From: DATFVJ01 sp035517695
GTDB taxonomy: Bacteria; Actinomycetota; Actinomycetes; Streptosporangiales; Streptosporangiaceae
DNA: 64,000 bases
NCBI GenBank assembly: GCA_035517695.1
Contig: DATIYI010000041.1
Location: 62,001 to 126,000 of the forward strand
Direction of reading: 5' to 3'
The notes under the pieces were generated by a model. It was not told where the DNA came from and did not search any database. It worked only from the letters and a program-made list of their open reading frames with translations. Of the stretch, positions 35,574 through 43,886 are shown in pieces (within the stretch, counting starts at the first letter, position 1; every line of letters begins with the position of its first letter). Made by a program: the position numbers and the translations under genes.

Positions 35574-36535
35574 CAGCCACCTCCCAGGTAGAGGGTGAAT
35601 ACGCCGAGCACCGCGAGGAGGAACGCGCCAGCCGCAAACTCGGTGATCTTGAACAGCCGCAGCTTGGCGAACGAGTTGTCGATGACGGCGACCACGATGC
35701 CGATCCCGGCCGCCTTCGCGAGCAGCGCCACGATCGCCAGCGCGACATCGGCGGGGCGCGTTGTCGCGGCCAGCCCCCAGGGCGCGATGAACACGTTACC
35801 CAAGATGATGAACAGGATCAGCTGCTTCATCGCCGAGCCCAGCTTGAGCAGTGCGAAATAGGGGCCGGAGTGCTCGAAGAGCCGGGCCTCCTCGATCATC
35901 CCGAACTCATTGGTCCCGGTGTGCGTCTCCACTGGAATCCGGCCGGTTTCGGACAGGATGACCATGAAGAGGGCAGCGGCGGCGAGCAGGTGCGCGGGCC
36001 GGATGATCTGGCTGGCCGACGAGCGGACCGTCGCGGCCAGCGCGTACGGCAGGTCAGTTCCGGTCACAAGCGCCACCGTGAACACGACGAAGAGCACCAC
36101 GGGCTCGGTGATGGCCCCGAAGGTCTTGGCCCGGCTCGATCCCATTTGCGCGTATGGGCTGCCGGTCTCCAGGGCCGCCACCGCCACGACGAAGCTGGCC
36201 AGCGACAGGATGAACCCGCCGCCGAGGATGTCGCCCATATAACCGAGCGGCAGCGGATAGCTGGTCAGCACCGGGATCAGCAGCGGCACGGTCAGGTAGC
36301 AGGTGACCGCGACAAGCGGCGCGGCGAGGAAGAACCAGCTCGCGCCCTCCGGCGCGAGCGCTTCCTTGCGGCACAGCTTTGCCAGGTCAAAATACGGCTG
36401 GCGGATCCGCGGCCCGCGCCGCCCCTGCAGCCGCGCCTCGACCTTGGCGATGCTGCCGGACACACCGGGCGACGCGCACGCGACCGTCAGGACCTGGAGG
36501 ACCTGAATGGCAGGGATGGGCAGGGCCGCGCTCAT
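35573..36535 (-). CDS. HycD/NuoH-like membrane anchor subunit
   Basis: A 320-residue protein with about 8 TM helices; docks the peripheral arm to the membrane. The ATG at 36535 is preceded by GGAGCGAGG; the longer frame has no support. Family motifs: GRRGPRIRQPYFDLAKLCRK (after TM1), MGSSRAKTFGAITEP and GRIPVETHTGTNEFGMIEEA (NuoH loop with conserved acidic residues). First gene of the operon hycD-hyfE-hyfF-hycE-small subunit-hyfB, all coupled by overlaps or gaps of a few nt except one 41-nt gap. Confidence 0.92.
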   Translation of the reverse strand: MSAALPIPAIQVLQVLTVACASPGVSGSIAKVEARLQGRRGPRIRQPYFDLAKLCRKEALAPEGASWFFLAAPLVAVTCYLTVPLLIPVLTSYPLPLGYMGDILGGGFILSLASFVVAVAALETGSPYAQMGSSRAKTFGAITEPVVLFVVFTVALVTGTDLPYALAATVRSSASQIIRPAHLLAAAALFMVILSETGRIPVETHTGTNEFGMIEEARLFEHSGPYFALLKLGSAMKQLILFIILGNVFIAPWGLAATTRPADVALAIVALLAKAAGIGIVVAVIDNSFAKLRLFKITEFAAGAFLLAVLGVFTLYLGGG

Positions 36536-36908
36536 CGCCTCGCTCCAGGCGGCGTCACATAGCGGGCGGGCCCGCCCCGGCGATCGCCGGGCGGCCCGGG
36601 CGCACGGACAACCAACGGTGGCCTCCTTCCAGCCGCCGGGTGAACCGGCGGGGGTGGTAGAGGCCATCAGCGGGATCGTGGTGGTCCGCGGTTGTGGCGA
36701 GCCTCATCGCCAAGCGCACAGTCTGCCTGCCAGCGCGCCTGCCTCGCAACTGGCGGGGCTGATCACGGCCGGGGACAACGCCCTGGCCGGCGTGGCTGGC
36801 GGTCGCGCCAGGACATGCCCTAGCCAGAGCGAAGGGCCAGCTAGGCACGCTGCCGAGGCGCTCGCGCTCCTCGGCTGGACCGTCGTCGCCGGGTTCGGCG
36901 GATCCTGG
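36536..36908. other. 373-nt gap upstream of the hydrogenase-related operon
   Basis: No supportable gene. It must contain the promoter of the six-gene operon and the end of the DUF1003 transcript. No copy of the 21-nt motif found at 37851 is present here. Confidence 0.5.
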
Positions 36909-37805
36909 TCAGACGCGGCTTGGGCGGCAGCCGCGCATGTGCGCGACAATGTGGCCGATCGCCAGATCCTGCGCCCTCAGGTGAGCCTGCAGCCGCTCGC
37001 AGGCGTGCAGCACGGCCTCGGCGTCGAGGTAAGTCTGCACCGCGCGCTTGTCCCCGGCCCTACCGATCACCTGCTGCCCAACCATGATCACAAACATCAG
37101 GAGGAGCTGGGTGAGGCTGGACAGGAACAGCAAGAACGAGTACGGGTACGGGTCGAAGTGGAACGCCTGGCCGAGGGCTATCCACGCTAGCTGGAAGATG
37201 ACGGCGGCATAGAAGGCCGTCATGGTGCCGGCCCTGTTCGTGATCCAGGCGGCCAGCCGGCCGTTGAAGCCCACGTACTCGTCGTCCATCGTCGGTGGGG
37301 CATCCAGCCGCTCCGCCGCCGTGGCCAGGGTCTCCCGCTCCTCCGCGCCCAGGTCGATACAGCTCGCCAGGTGGGTGTCCTGGGCGATCAGATGGTTCTG
37401 GATCTGTTCGCAGTCGTGCAGGATCGCCTCTGCGTCTTCGTAGGTCTGCGTGGCTCGCTTGTCCGCGGTGCGGCCAAGGACCTGCTGGCCGAGCAGGATG
37501 ATGAAGATCAGCAGAAGCTGGACCACATTCCCAAGGAACAGCAGGAACGGATAGGGATATGGATCGAAGTTCAGGAAGTGCCTGGATCCGAGCAGCATCC
37601 AAATGGCCGTGATCGCCGCGCAGATGTACACCGTCCACATCGACCCGACCTTGGCCGTGATCCACGCGGCCACCTGGCCGTTGAACCCGATGTGCTCGTT
37701 TTCGACCTGGGCAGGGCCGCAGCGCTTACGTGCATGCACCCGCGGATGCCGAACCACCGTGTAGAGGTGCGCGTACGGGGCACGGCCCGACACCTGACTG
37801 CTCAT
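36909..37805 (-). CDS. tandem DUF1003 membrane protein
   Basis: A 298-residue protein with two consecutive DUF1003 modules, each with two TM helices. Module 1: GFNGQVAAWITAKVGSMWTV then NFDPYPYPFLLFLGNVVQLL. Module 2: GFNGRLAAWITNRAGTMTAF then FDPYPYSFLLFLSSLTQLLL. Each is followed by a GQQV(L/I)GR..DKRA.QTY.DAEAIL segment, so the duplication covers about 115 residues. Most family members have one module. ATG at 37805 with AGGAGGC upstream. Function unknown. Its promoter region carries the 21-nt motif shared with the LCP gene. Confidence 0.9.
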   Translation of the reverse strand: MSSQVSGRAPYAHLYTVVRHPRVHARKRCGPAQVENEHIGFNGQVAAWITAKVGSMWTVYICAAITAIWMLLGSRHFLNFDPYPYPFLLFLGNVVQLLLIFIILLGQQVLGRTADKRATQTYEDAEAILHDCEQIQNHLIAQDTHLASCIDLGAEERETLATAAERLDAPPTMDDEYVGFNGRLAAWITNRAGTMTAFYAAVIFQLAWIALGQAFHFDPYPYSFLLFLSSLTQLLLMFVIMVGQQVIGRAGDKRAVQTYLDAEAVLHACERLQAHLRAQDLAIGHIVAHMRGCRPSRV

Positions 37806-37850
37806 CGGCTGCCTCCTGTCACCACTCGCCCGGACCAGTTTAGATTTCAG

Positions 37851-37871
37851 GATTGCGCAACCTGGCAAGTC
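37851..37871. promoter_or_regulatory. candidate ArsR-type operator between DUF1003 and arsR genes
   Basis: The motif gattgcgcaacctggcaag plus tc recurs in reverse orientation at 39842-39862 with one mismatch in 21. It contains the dyads ttgcgcaa and ttgc-N8-gcaa. Lying between two divergent genes and upstream of a helix-turn-helix gene, it is a likely autoregulatory operator. Confidence 0.6.
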
Positions 37872-37942
37872 TGAGATCCTGCGGGTGGTGTTTGCGGACC
37901 GGCCCGCAGGCCCCACTGGTTGGGGAGACGGAGGTGATCACC

Positions 37943-38293
37943 GTGGCCGCGGCCGGGCCCGGGGGAGGCGAGCTGCCACCGGAACTGCTGCAGGACGCCG
38001 CCGGCAAGTTCGGTTTGCTCGCCTCCACGATGCGCCTGCACATCGTCTGGGTTCTGGCCCAGGGGGAACGTGACGTCGGAAGCCTCGCCGGGCAGGTGGA
38101 TGGCTCCCTGCAGGCGGTCAGCCAGCATCTGGCCAAGCTGAAGCTGGCCGGCCTGGTCAGGTCGCGCAGAGAAGGCCGGCATCAGGTCTACCTGGTCGAC
38201 GACCCGCACGTGGTGACGATCGTGCGGCACATGGTTGAGCACCTGCGGGACCAGCGGGGCGGCACGGAGCGCGGGCGTGGCGTGGGCGCCTGA
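37943..38293 (+). CDS. ArsR-family winged-helix regulator
   Basis: A 116-residue regulator (GTG at 37943 with GGAGG 8 nt upstream; an in-frame GTG three codons earlier is possible). The winged helix is clear: LLASTMRLHIVWVLAQGERD, VGSLAGQVDGSLQAVSQHLA, KLKLAGLVRSRREGRHQVYL. The usual metal-sensing ELCVC box is absent; the cysteine-free core suggests a non-metal or redox-independent signal. In Mycobacterium tuberculosis an ArsR protein (Rv0081) heads the homologous hydrogenase-like operon, so control of 28635-36535 by this gene is plausible. It is followed directly by the ATPase remnant. Confidence 0.88.
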   Translation: MAAAGPGGGELPPELLQDAAGKFGLLASTMRLHIVWVLAQGERDVGSLAGQVDGSLQAVSQHLAKLKLAGLVRSRREGRHQVYLVDDPHVVTIVRHMVEHLRDQRGGTERGRGVGA

Positions 38294-39712
38294 GCGCATA
38301 AGCACCGGGCAGCCGGCGTCGCGGCAACCGTACGCAGGGCCGCGGGCAAGCTCCGTGCTGACCGAATACGCGGAACTGCCGCCGCTGATGGTCATGCGCC
38401 GGCTGGAGTCGAGGCCGCGCGGCCTGCAGGAGCGTGAGGCGCACGCGCGGCTGGCGCGGTACGGGGAGAATGCGGTGTCGTGGGCCCGGCCGCCGCGCTG
38501 GAGCGTCCGGCTGCTAGCCACCGTCCGTAATCCGTTCGTCGTGCTGCTTGGGTGCCTGGCCGCCGTGTCCGTCGTCACCGGCGACCTGGGCGGCTCGGCC
38601 GTGATCACCGCGATGGTCGTGATCAGCTGCGTGCTGCGGTTTCGGCAGGAGCGCAGGTCAGACCGGGCCGCGGCGGCCTTGCGCGCGATGGTGGCGGCGA
38701 CCGCCACCGTGGTCCGGCGAGCCAGCACCGGATCCGCGCCCGTTGCCAGGGAACTGCCCATTGACCAGCTCGTACCAGGTGACGTCGTGCGGCTGATCGC
38801 CGGGGACATGGTTCCCGCGGACCTGAGGTTGCTGCGGACGGATGACTTGAAGGTGAGCCAGGCCGTCCTGACCGGCGAGTCCCTCTCATCGGCCAAGTAC
38901 CCGGCGCCTGACGGGGCGGGAAGCGGCGCTGGCCCGGACGTCGGCCCGGACGCCGGCCCGGACGTGTTCGGCTGCCCGTGGGGGTCTCCGTGGCGAACGC
39001 CGTGGACGTCGCGCGTGAGTGCGCCGAAGTGATCCTGCTCCGCAAGGACCTGATGACCCTTGAGCAGGCAGTCTCCGCGGGCCGCAGGACGTTCGGCAAC
39101 ATCGTCAAATATATCAAGATCACGGTGTCCTCGAACGTCGGCAACAGCCTGTCGATGCTGGCCGCGAGCGCACTGCTGCCCTTCCTGCCGATGCTGCCCC
39201 TGCAGGTTCTCGCGCAGAATTTGTGCTTCGATCTGTCGCAGCTCGCTCTCGCCTTCGATCGCGTCGATGAGCCATCGCTTCGCCGCCCGCGCACCTTCGA
39301 CCCGCGTGACCTTGCCCGGTTCGTGTTCTGCCTCGGGCCGGTCAACACGCTGGCGGATCTGGCGACCTTCGCGATCCTGTGGCGGATCATGGGCCCGCAC
39401 GGAAGCCCGGCCCTGCTGCGCACCGGGTGGTTCGCTGAGAACCTTCTCACCCAGGCCGCTGCCGTCCACTTGCTGCGCAGCAAAGCGCGGCCGTCCGCCC
39501 GCCACCATGCCGCCGGCCCGGTACCGCTGGCCACCGTGGCCGTGATGCTGACGGGCCTGTACCTACCGTTCTCACCGCTGGCATCCATGCTCAACATGCA
39601 GGCCCTGCCGCTTTCCTACTTCCCGATGCTCGCTGCGGTGCTGGGCGGCTACTGCGCGGCCACGCTCGCCGTGAAGGCCTGCTACATGCGCAGCGCTGCG
39701 CCCTGGCTGTGA
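38277..39712 (+). pseudogene. P-type cation ATPase with internal deletion (N- and C-terminal parts only)
   Basis: The first part (to about 38905) encodes the N-terminal domain (ELPPLMVMRRLESRPRGLQE), TM1-2 and the actuator domain, including PGDVVRLIAGDMVPADLRLL and LTGES. The second part, in another frame from 38978, resumes at GVSVANAVDVARECAEVILL and continues through the C-terminal TM domain (IKITVSSNVGNSLSMLAASA, LPFLPMLPLQVLAQNLCFDL) to 39712. Everything between is missing: TM3-4, the DKTGT phosphorylation site and the nucleotide-binding domain (about 350-400 residues). The junction holds repeated GPDVGPDAGPDV. By family resemblance it was an MgtA-type magnesium or related importer. It cannot hydrolyse ATP. 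Confidence 0.85.
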
Positions 39713-39841
39713 GGTCGCCGACGCCATGGCGCGGGCCCCGCCGCCGCCATGCCGGGAAACAACCTTCGTTCGCGTTCAGGTGTGGTGCGGCGCCATCGGG
39801 CGCAAGTGCCGGGGACCGCGACCGCCAGCGTGTATCCTCAT

Positions 39842-39862
39842 GACTTGCCGGGTTGCGCAATC
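39842..39862. promoter_or_regulatory. second copy of the 21-nt ArsR-type motif, upstream of LCP gene
   Basis: cttgccgggttgcgcaatc with the preceding ga is the reverse complement of the motif at 37851-37871 with one difference. It lies about 125 nt upstream of the chosen LCP start codon. Two such long matches in inverted orientation around a 2-kb arsR-ATPase segment are unlikely by chance. Confidence 0.6.
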
Positions 39863-39985
39863 ATGGAACTGGCACCGTGGTTTCCGCGCGCCCCGCCGGA
39901 TTGGCGCCGCACCGCGGCCGCACGGTGCGCATCGGCGGCGGGCAGCGCGCGCCGGGAGACCGGCCTGGTGAGCCGAGGGCAGAAC

Positions 39986-41566
39986 ATGAGGGACCCCGGG
40001 CGGGACGATCCGCGCCGCCGAGACCGTGAGCGTGGTGACGCTCGCGCGTGGAGCGGCGGGTCGGCTGGGCGCGGGATGCCACCCGGGTACGTGTCACATC
40101 CATCTGGGCAGCCGGCCGGTTCGGGGCTGGCTCGGCCGGGGCCGGCTCGGCCCGTGGCTCAGCCGGTGCGGCTGACCCGCCGCGGCCGGATATGGGCCTG
40201 GGTCGCGTCGGTATTTACCGCCGTCGTCGTGGTGGTCAGCCTGGGAGCCTACGCGGTCTACGCGAAGCTGGATGGCAACCTGCATGTGGTGAATGCGTTC
40301 GGCGGCCTGCAGAACCGGCCGCCGGCGGGGCCGCCTGGCGTGGAGAACATCTTGATCCTGGGCTCGCAGACGCGGGACGGCCAGGGCCCAGGCTTCGGCC
40401 ACGACCCGGGCACCGACCTGTCGGATAATCTCGTCCTGGTGCACGTGGACGCTGCCCATACCCACGCGACCGTCGTGTCGATCCCGAGGGACACGCTGGT
40501 CTATGAGCCAGCGTGCCCGTCGCGGACCGGTAGCGGCACCGAACCCGCGATTCCCGACGCGATCATCGACGGGGCCATGAACGAGGGCGGGCCCGTCTGC
40601 GCGGTAGCCACCGTCGAGCACCTGACGGGTATCCGGATCGACCACTTTGTCCGCTTTGACTTCAACTCGTTCCGCACGATGGTTGACGTGCTCGGCGGGG
40701 TCGAGGTCTGCCTGCCCCAGGCGGTGCACGATCCCTACAGCCACCTCGATCTCGCGGCAGGCCGGCATCTGGTCACCGGCAACCAGGCACTCGCGTTCGT
40801 CCGCACCCGCCATGGGGTGGGCGACGGCGGCGACCTGGGCCGGATCAAGCTCCAGCAGGAGTTCATGTCGTCACTGATGCAGAAGGTCACCAGCCAGAAG
40901 ACCCTGGAAAACCCCGTCAAGCTACTGCAGATCGCCGACGCGGGCACCAAGGCCCTCACCGTCGACCCGGGCCTGGGGTCGGTCGCCAAGTTGCTCGGCC
41001 AGGCGGCAATGGCGCGCAACCTGCACACCCGGGACGTGACCTTCGTCACCATGCCGACGCTGACCGATCCGGCCGACCCCAACCGGTTGCTTACGGCACA
41101 GCCGCAGGACGACGTCATCTGGCAGATGCTGAAAGCCGACCAGTTGTGGCATGGCCACCTGCCCACGCCGGCGGCCGCCCAGGTCCGGGTGAGCGTGCTC
41201 AACGGATCGGCTGTCTCGGGGCTGGCCGCGCAGACTGCGGCCGGGCTCAGGAAGCTCGGCTTGGACGTGGTCTCGGTCGGCGATGCGTGGGCCGCCACGG
41301 CCACGACCACGGTCAGCTACGCCGACGGTTCCGCAGCGGGAGCCTACGTCCTGGCCCGGGCGCTGAACCAGCCTCCAGCGGCGCAGAACACCGGCAGCAG
41401 CGGGCCCCTCACCCTCACCGTCGGCTCCGATTTCGCCGGAGTGCGAGTCCCGGCTGCCCCATCCGGCAGCGGGGCAGCGTCAAGCACGGGGCCAGCCCCG
41501 GTACAGACCAGGAACGCCGCGGACAACATCTGCTCCGGAGTGCCTGACGCCAACCCCAGCCCTTGA
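39986..41566 (+). CDS. LytR-CpsA-Psr (LCP) family cell-wall ligase
   Basis: Attaches polymers (arabinogalactan- or teichoic-acid-like) to peptidoglycan at the outer face of the membrane. With ATG at 39986 it has 526 residues: a charged, Pro-rich cytosolic tail, one TM helix (VASVFTAVVVVVSLGAYAVY), the LCP domain (NILILGSQTRDG, VVSIPRDTLV, HFVRFDFNSFRTMVDVLGGV, ALAFVRTRHG) and a LytR_C domain (VRVSVLNGSAVSGLAAQTAA). The catalytic/lipid-binding Arg residues (IPRDT, FVRTRH) are present. An in-frame ATG at 39863 would also be possible but sits on the putative operator. Confidence 0.92.
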   Translation: MRDPGRDDPRRRDRERGDARAWSGGSAGRGMPPGYVSHPSGQPAGSGLARPGPARPVAQPVRLTRRGRIWAWVASVFTAVVVVVSLGAYAVYAKLDGNLHVVNAFGGLQNRPPAGPPGVENILILGSQTRDGQGPGFGHDPGTDLSDNLVLVHVDAAHTHATVVSIPRDTLVYEPACPSRTGSGTEPAIPDAIIDGAMNEGGPVCAVATVEHLTGIRIDHFVRFDFNSFRTMVDVLGGVEVCLPQAVHDPYSHLDLAAGRHLVTGNQALAFVRTRHGVGDGGDLGRIKLQQEFMSSLMQKVTSQKTLENPVKLLQIADAGTKALTVDPGLGSVAKLLGQAAMARNLHTRDVTFVTMPTLTDPADPNRLLTAQPQDDVIWQMLKADQLWHGHLPTPAAAQVRVSVLNGSAVSGLAAQTAAGLRKLGLDVVSVGDAWAATATTTVSYADGSAAGAYVLARALNQPPAAQNTGSSGPLTLTVGSDFAGVRVPAAPSGSGAASSTGPAPVQTRNAADNICSGVPDANPSP

Positions 41567-41602
41567 CCCAGCAATGCGCCATTGGTTGGCTCGCGCGTGG
41601 CT

Positions 41603-41620
41603 CCGGCGGGCGTCCGCCGG
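41603..41620. terminator. GC-rich hairpin after LCP gene
   Basis: ccggcgg-gcgt-ccgccgg, a perfect 7-bp stem and 4-nt loop, 36 nt downstream of the LCP stop. From there to 41957 I see no gene; a duplicated gcggcgaaggccgg element lies just before the next start. Confidence 0.5.
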
Positions 41621-41957
41621 GGGAGGGGTAACGGCTGCCGCGCTTTGATCCATGCGCGTTGGTCAGCGGGCGGGTCGCCCGGCGGTCCGGGTGGTTGCCC
41701 TTCCGGAAGGCGCTCGCCGGGCGCCCCGCCCTGGCCGCCTGCCCGGCATGCTCCGCCAGGGAGCCGCGCAGGTGGCCCGTCAGGGTTGTTTCGGGCCCTT
41801 ATTTCTGCCGTCATGTTTGGCCGTTATGTCTGGCTGTTACCCCGCGGCGCGGCGATCATGCTGAAGCGGGGACATTAGGGTGGGACTCGCGCGCGGGCAC
41901 GCGTTGCGGCGAAGGCCGGGACGGCGCGCAGCGGCGAAGGCCGGACGGAGGGTGCGG

Positions 41958-43199
41958 ATGAGAAGTGACGCGGCCGAACTGGACGTCGACCCGCGCTGGC
42001 TGCATGCCAAACCAGGCCTCAAGTGGCGGTCGGTCGGGCCCGACGTGCTCGCGGCCTGGGTCGCGGACATGGATTTCCCGGCGCCCCGGGCGGTACGTGC
42101 GGCCCTCGCCGCGTTGGTGGCGGGCGGTGATCTCGGTTACCCCGAGTGGCTGTACGAGGCCGTGCCGCTGCGTGAGGCTTTCGCTGGCCGCATGGCCGAG
42201 CGCTTCGGCTGGTCGCTGGATCCGGGCGAGGTGCGCGAGTTCAGCGACATCATCCAGGGGCTGCAGGCGGTGCTGCACGTCGCGACCGCGCCGGGCGACG
42301 CTGTCGCGATGCATCTTCCCGCGTATCCGCCGTTCCTCCAGACGCTCGCGGTGATGAACCGCCGTCTCGTCGAGATCCCCATGGAGCGTTCCGCGGCCGG
42401 CTGGCGATTCGATCCGGAGCGCTTCGCCCGCGACGTCGCGGCGAGCGATGCCCGGGCGATGATCCTGGTCAACCCGCACAACCCGACAGGCCGCTCGTTC
42501 ACCAGGCGGGAACTTGAATCCATGGCGGCCATCGCGGCCGCGCATGACCTGCTGGTCATCTCTGACGAGGTGCACGCGGACCTGACCTACCCGCCGCACG
42601 AGCACGTACCATTCGCCTCGATTTCAGCCGCGACGGCCGCGCGCACTGTCACGCTCACCTCCGCGACCAAGGCGTTCAACCTGGCCGGCATCAGATGCGC
42701 GGTGTCGCACGTCGGATCGCCCGCCGTCCGCCGTTCGTTCGCGGCGCTGCCGCCCCTGGTGTTCGGCGCTGCGAACGTGCCAGGGGTGACCGCGACCCTG
42801 GCCGCGTGGGGCGATGGTGGCCCATGGCTGTCGGCCGTGCTCGAAAGGCTTGACGAGAACCGCCGGATCATCGGCAAGATGCTCCGGCCGCTCGGCATCG
42901 GCTACGTGAACCCAGACGCGACCTACCTGGCCTGGCTGGACTGCCGTGATCTTGGGCTGGACGGCGATCCGGCGGCTTTCTTCCTGGACCGGGCGAACGT
43001 GAGGCTGAGCGGGGGGTCCGGCTTCGTGGAGTTCCGCGGCGTCCTGGCGGCCCAGCCGGCGCCCGGTGATGATGACCGAAGGCGGACGCACGTCAGCCAG
43101 GCAGGCGGGGACGGCTTCGTGCGGCTCAACTTCGCCACCTCGGGTGCGGTCCTCACGGAGATCTGTGACCGGATGGGCGCAGCCCTCAAGGGCGGCTGA
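41958..43199 (+). CDS. PatB/MalY-type PLP-dependent C-S lyase or aminotransferase
   Basis: A 413-residue fold-type I PLP enzyme. ATG at 41958 with GGAGGG 5-6 nt upstream. Diagnostic features: WVADMDFPAP near residue 33 (MalY/PatB family), MILVNPHNPTGRSF (PLP ring contact), ISDEVHADL (Asp for pyridine N) and TSATKAFNLAGIRCA (Schiff-base Lys). In MalY/PatB the reaction is cystathionine beta-lysis. Near the C-terminus an extra ~30-residue segment (EFRGVLAAQPAPGDDDRRRT) interrupts the usual SGGSGFG..GF[VL]RLNFA stretch and should lie at the active-site entrance. Confidence 0.9.
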   Translation: MRSDAAELDVDPRWLHAKPGLKWRSVGPDVLAAWVADMDFPAPRAVRAALAALVAGGDLGYPEWLYEAVPLREAFAGRMAERFGWSLDPGEVREFSDIIQGLQAVLHVATAPGDAVAMHLPAYPPFLQTLAVMNRRLVEIPMERSAAGWRFDPERFARDVAASDARAMILVNPHNPTGRSFTRRELESMAAIAAAHDLLVISDEVHADLTYPPHEHVPFASISAATAARTVTLTSATKAFNLAGIRCAVSHVGSPAVRRSFAALPPLVFGAANVPGVTATLAAWGDGGPWLSAVLERLDENRRIIGKMLRPLGIGYVNPDATYLAWLDCRDLGLDGDPAAFFLDRANVRLSGGSGFVEFRGVLAAQPAPGDDDRRRTHVSQAGGDGFVRLNFATSGAVLTEICDRMGAALKGG

Positions 43200-43223
43200 G
43201 CCACTGGATGAGAGGATCGCGCC

Positions 43224-43886
43224 ATGGTGGCGACGGCGGTCTATCTGGAGTCGGGGAGGAAGCGCGTTTTCGCCTGCGCCCTCGACTGGCCCGGCTGGTG
43301 CCGCAGCGGCAAGGCCGAGGAAGCGGCGCTTCAGACACTGGCCGCGTATGTCCCCAGGTACGCGTCCGTGGTGGAGCTAGCCGACCTGGACGCGGCCGGT
43401 TTCCGGGCGAACGCAGGTGATGCGTTCGAGGTCAGGGAGCGGTTGGCAGGGAATGCGACCACCGATTTCGGCGCCCCCGCCGCGTTCGCCGCGGCGGACG
43501 CCGAGCCTGTGACCAAAGAGCAGGCGGGCCGGTCGACGGCGCTGCTGCGTGCCTGCTGGGCATACTTCGACCGGGTGGTCGCGGCCGCGCCAGCCGGGTT
43601 GCGCAAGGGGCCCCGCGGCGGCGGCCGCGACCGCGACAAGATAGCCGCCCACGTCCTCGGCGCCGAGACTGCCTACGCTCGTAAGGTCGGGGTCAAGCTC
43701 CGTGAGCCCGCTATCGGTGATATCGGCGCGATCGAGGCACATCGGGACGCCATTGCGGCAGTGCTCGAAGCGCCGTCTGACGGGACCGTTCCCGTCCCCA
43801 AGGGCTGGCCGGTGCGATACGCGATCCGCCGCCTCGGCTGGCACGTCCTCGACCACGCCTGGGAGATCGAAGATCGCTCCGGCTAA
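43224..43886 (+). CDS. DinB-like four-helix protein of unknown function
   Basis: A 220-residue protein. The first ~60 residues (VFACALDWPGWCRSGKAEEA) resemble a HicB-like alpha/beta leader. The rest is helical, with histidines placed as in DinB/mycothiol-transferase folds (DKIAAHVLGAE and LGWHVLDHAWEIEDR), which could bind a metal. I do not know its substrate; mycothiol- or bacillithiol-dependent chemistry is an inference from the fold. Its 3' 176 nt overlap the antisense extension of the large surface-protein gene. Confidence 0.7.
   Translation: MVATAVYLESGRKRVFACALDWPGWCRSGKAEEAALQTLAAYVPRYASVVELADLDAAGFRANAGDAFEVRERLAGNATTDFGAPAAFAAADAEPVTKEQAGRSTALLRACWAYFDRVVAAAPAGLRKGPRGGGRDRDKIAAHVLGAETAYARKVGVKLREPAIGDIGAIEAHRDAIAAVLEAPSDGTVPVPKGWPVRYAIRRLGWHVLDHAWEIEDRSG

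Noticed and set aside
33816..35591. Long plus-strand open frame (about 590 codons) opposite hyfF/hyfE-like genes
   Set aside because: Arg/Glu/Gln-rich low-complexity product typical of antisense frames in GC-rich DNA; the minus-strand genes have clear family motifs.
28635..36535. Annotation of the operon as a functional formate hydrogenlyase/NiFe hydrogenase
   Set aside because: Both CxxC motifs for nickel are absent from the large subunit and the small-subunit cluster cysteines are replaced.
37847..39508. Minus-strand open frame (about 550 codons) across arsR and the ATPase remnant
   Set aside because: No recognisable domain; the plus strand carries convincing ArsR and P-type ATPase sequence.
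37851..39862. The inverted 21-nt pair considered as terminal repeats of an insertion element
   Set aside because: No transposase or target duplication is visible, and each copy lies in a promoter region, so an operator pair is the simpler reading.
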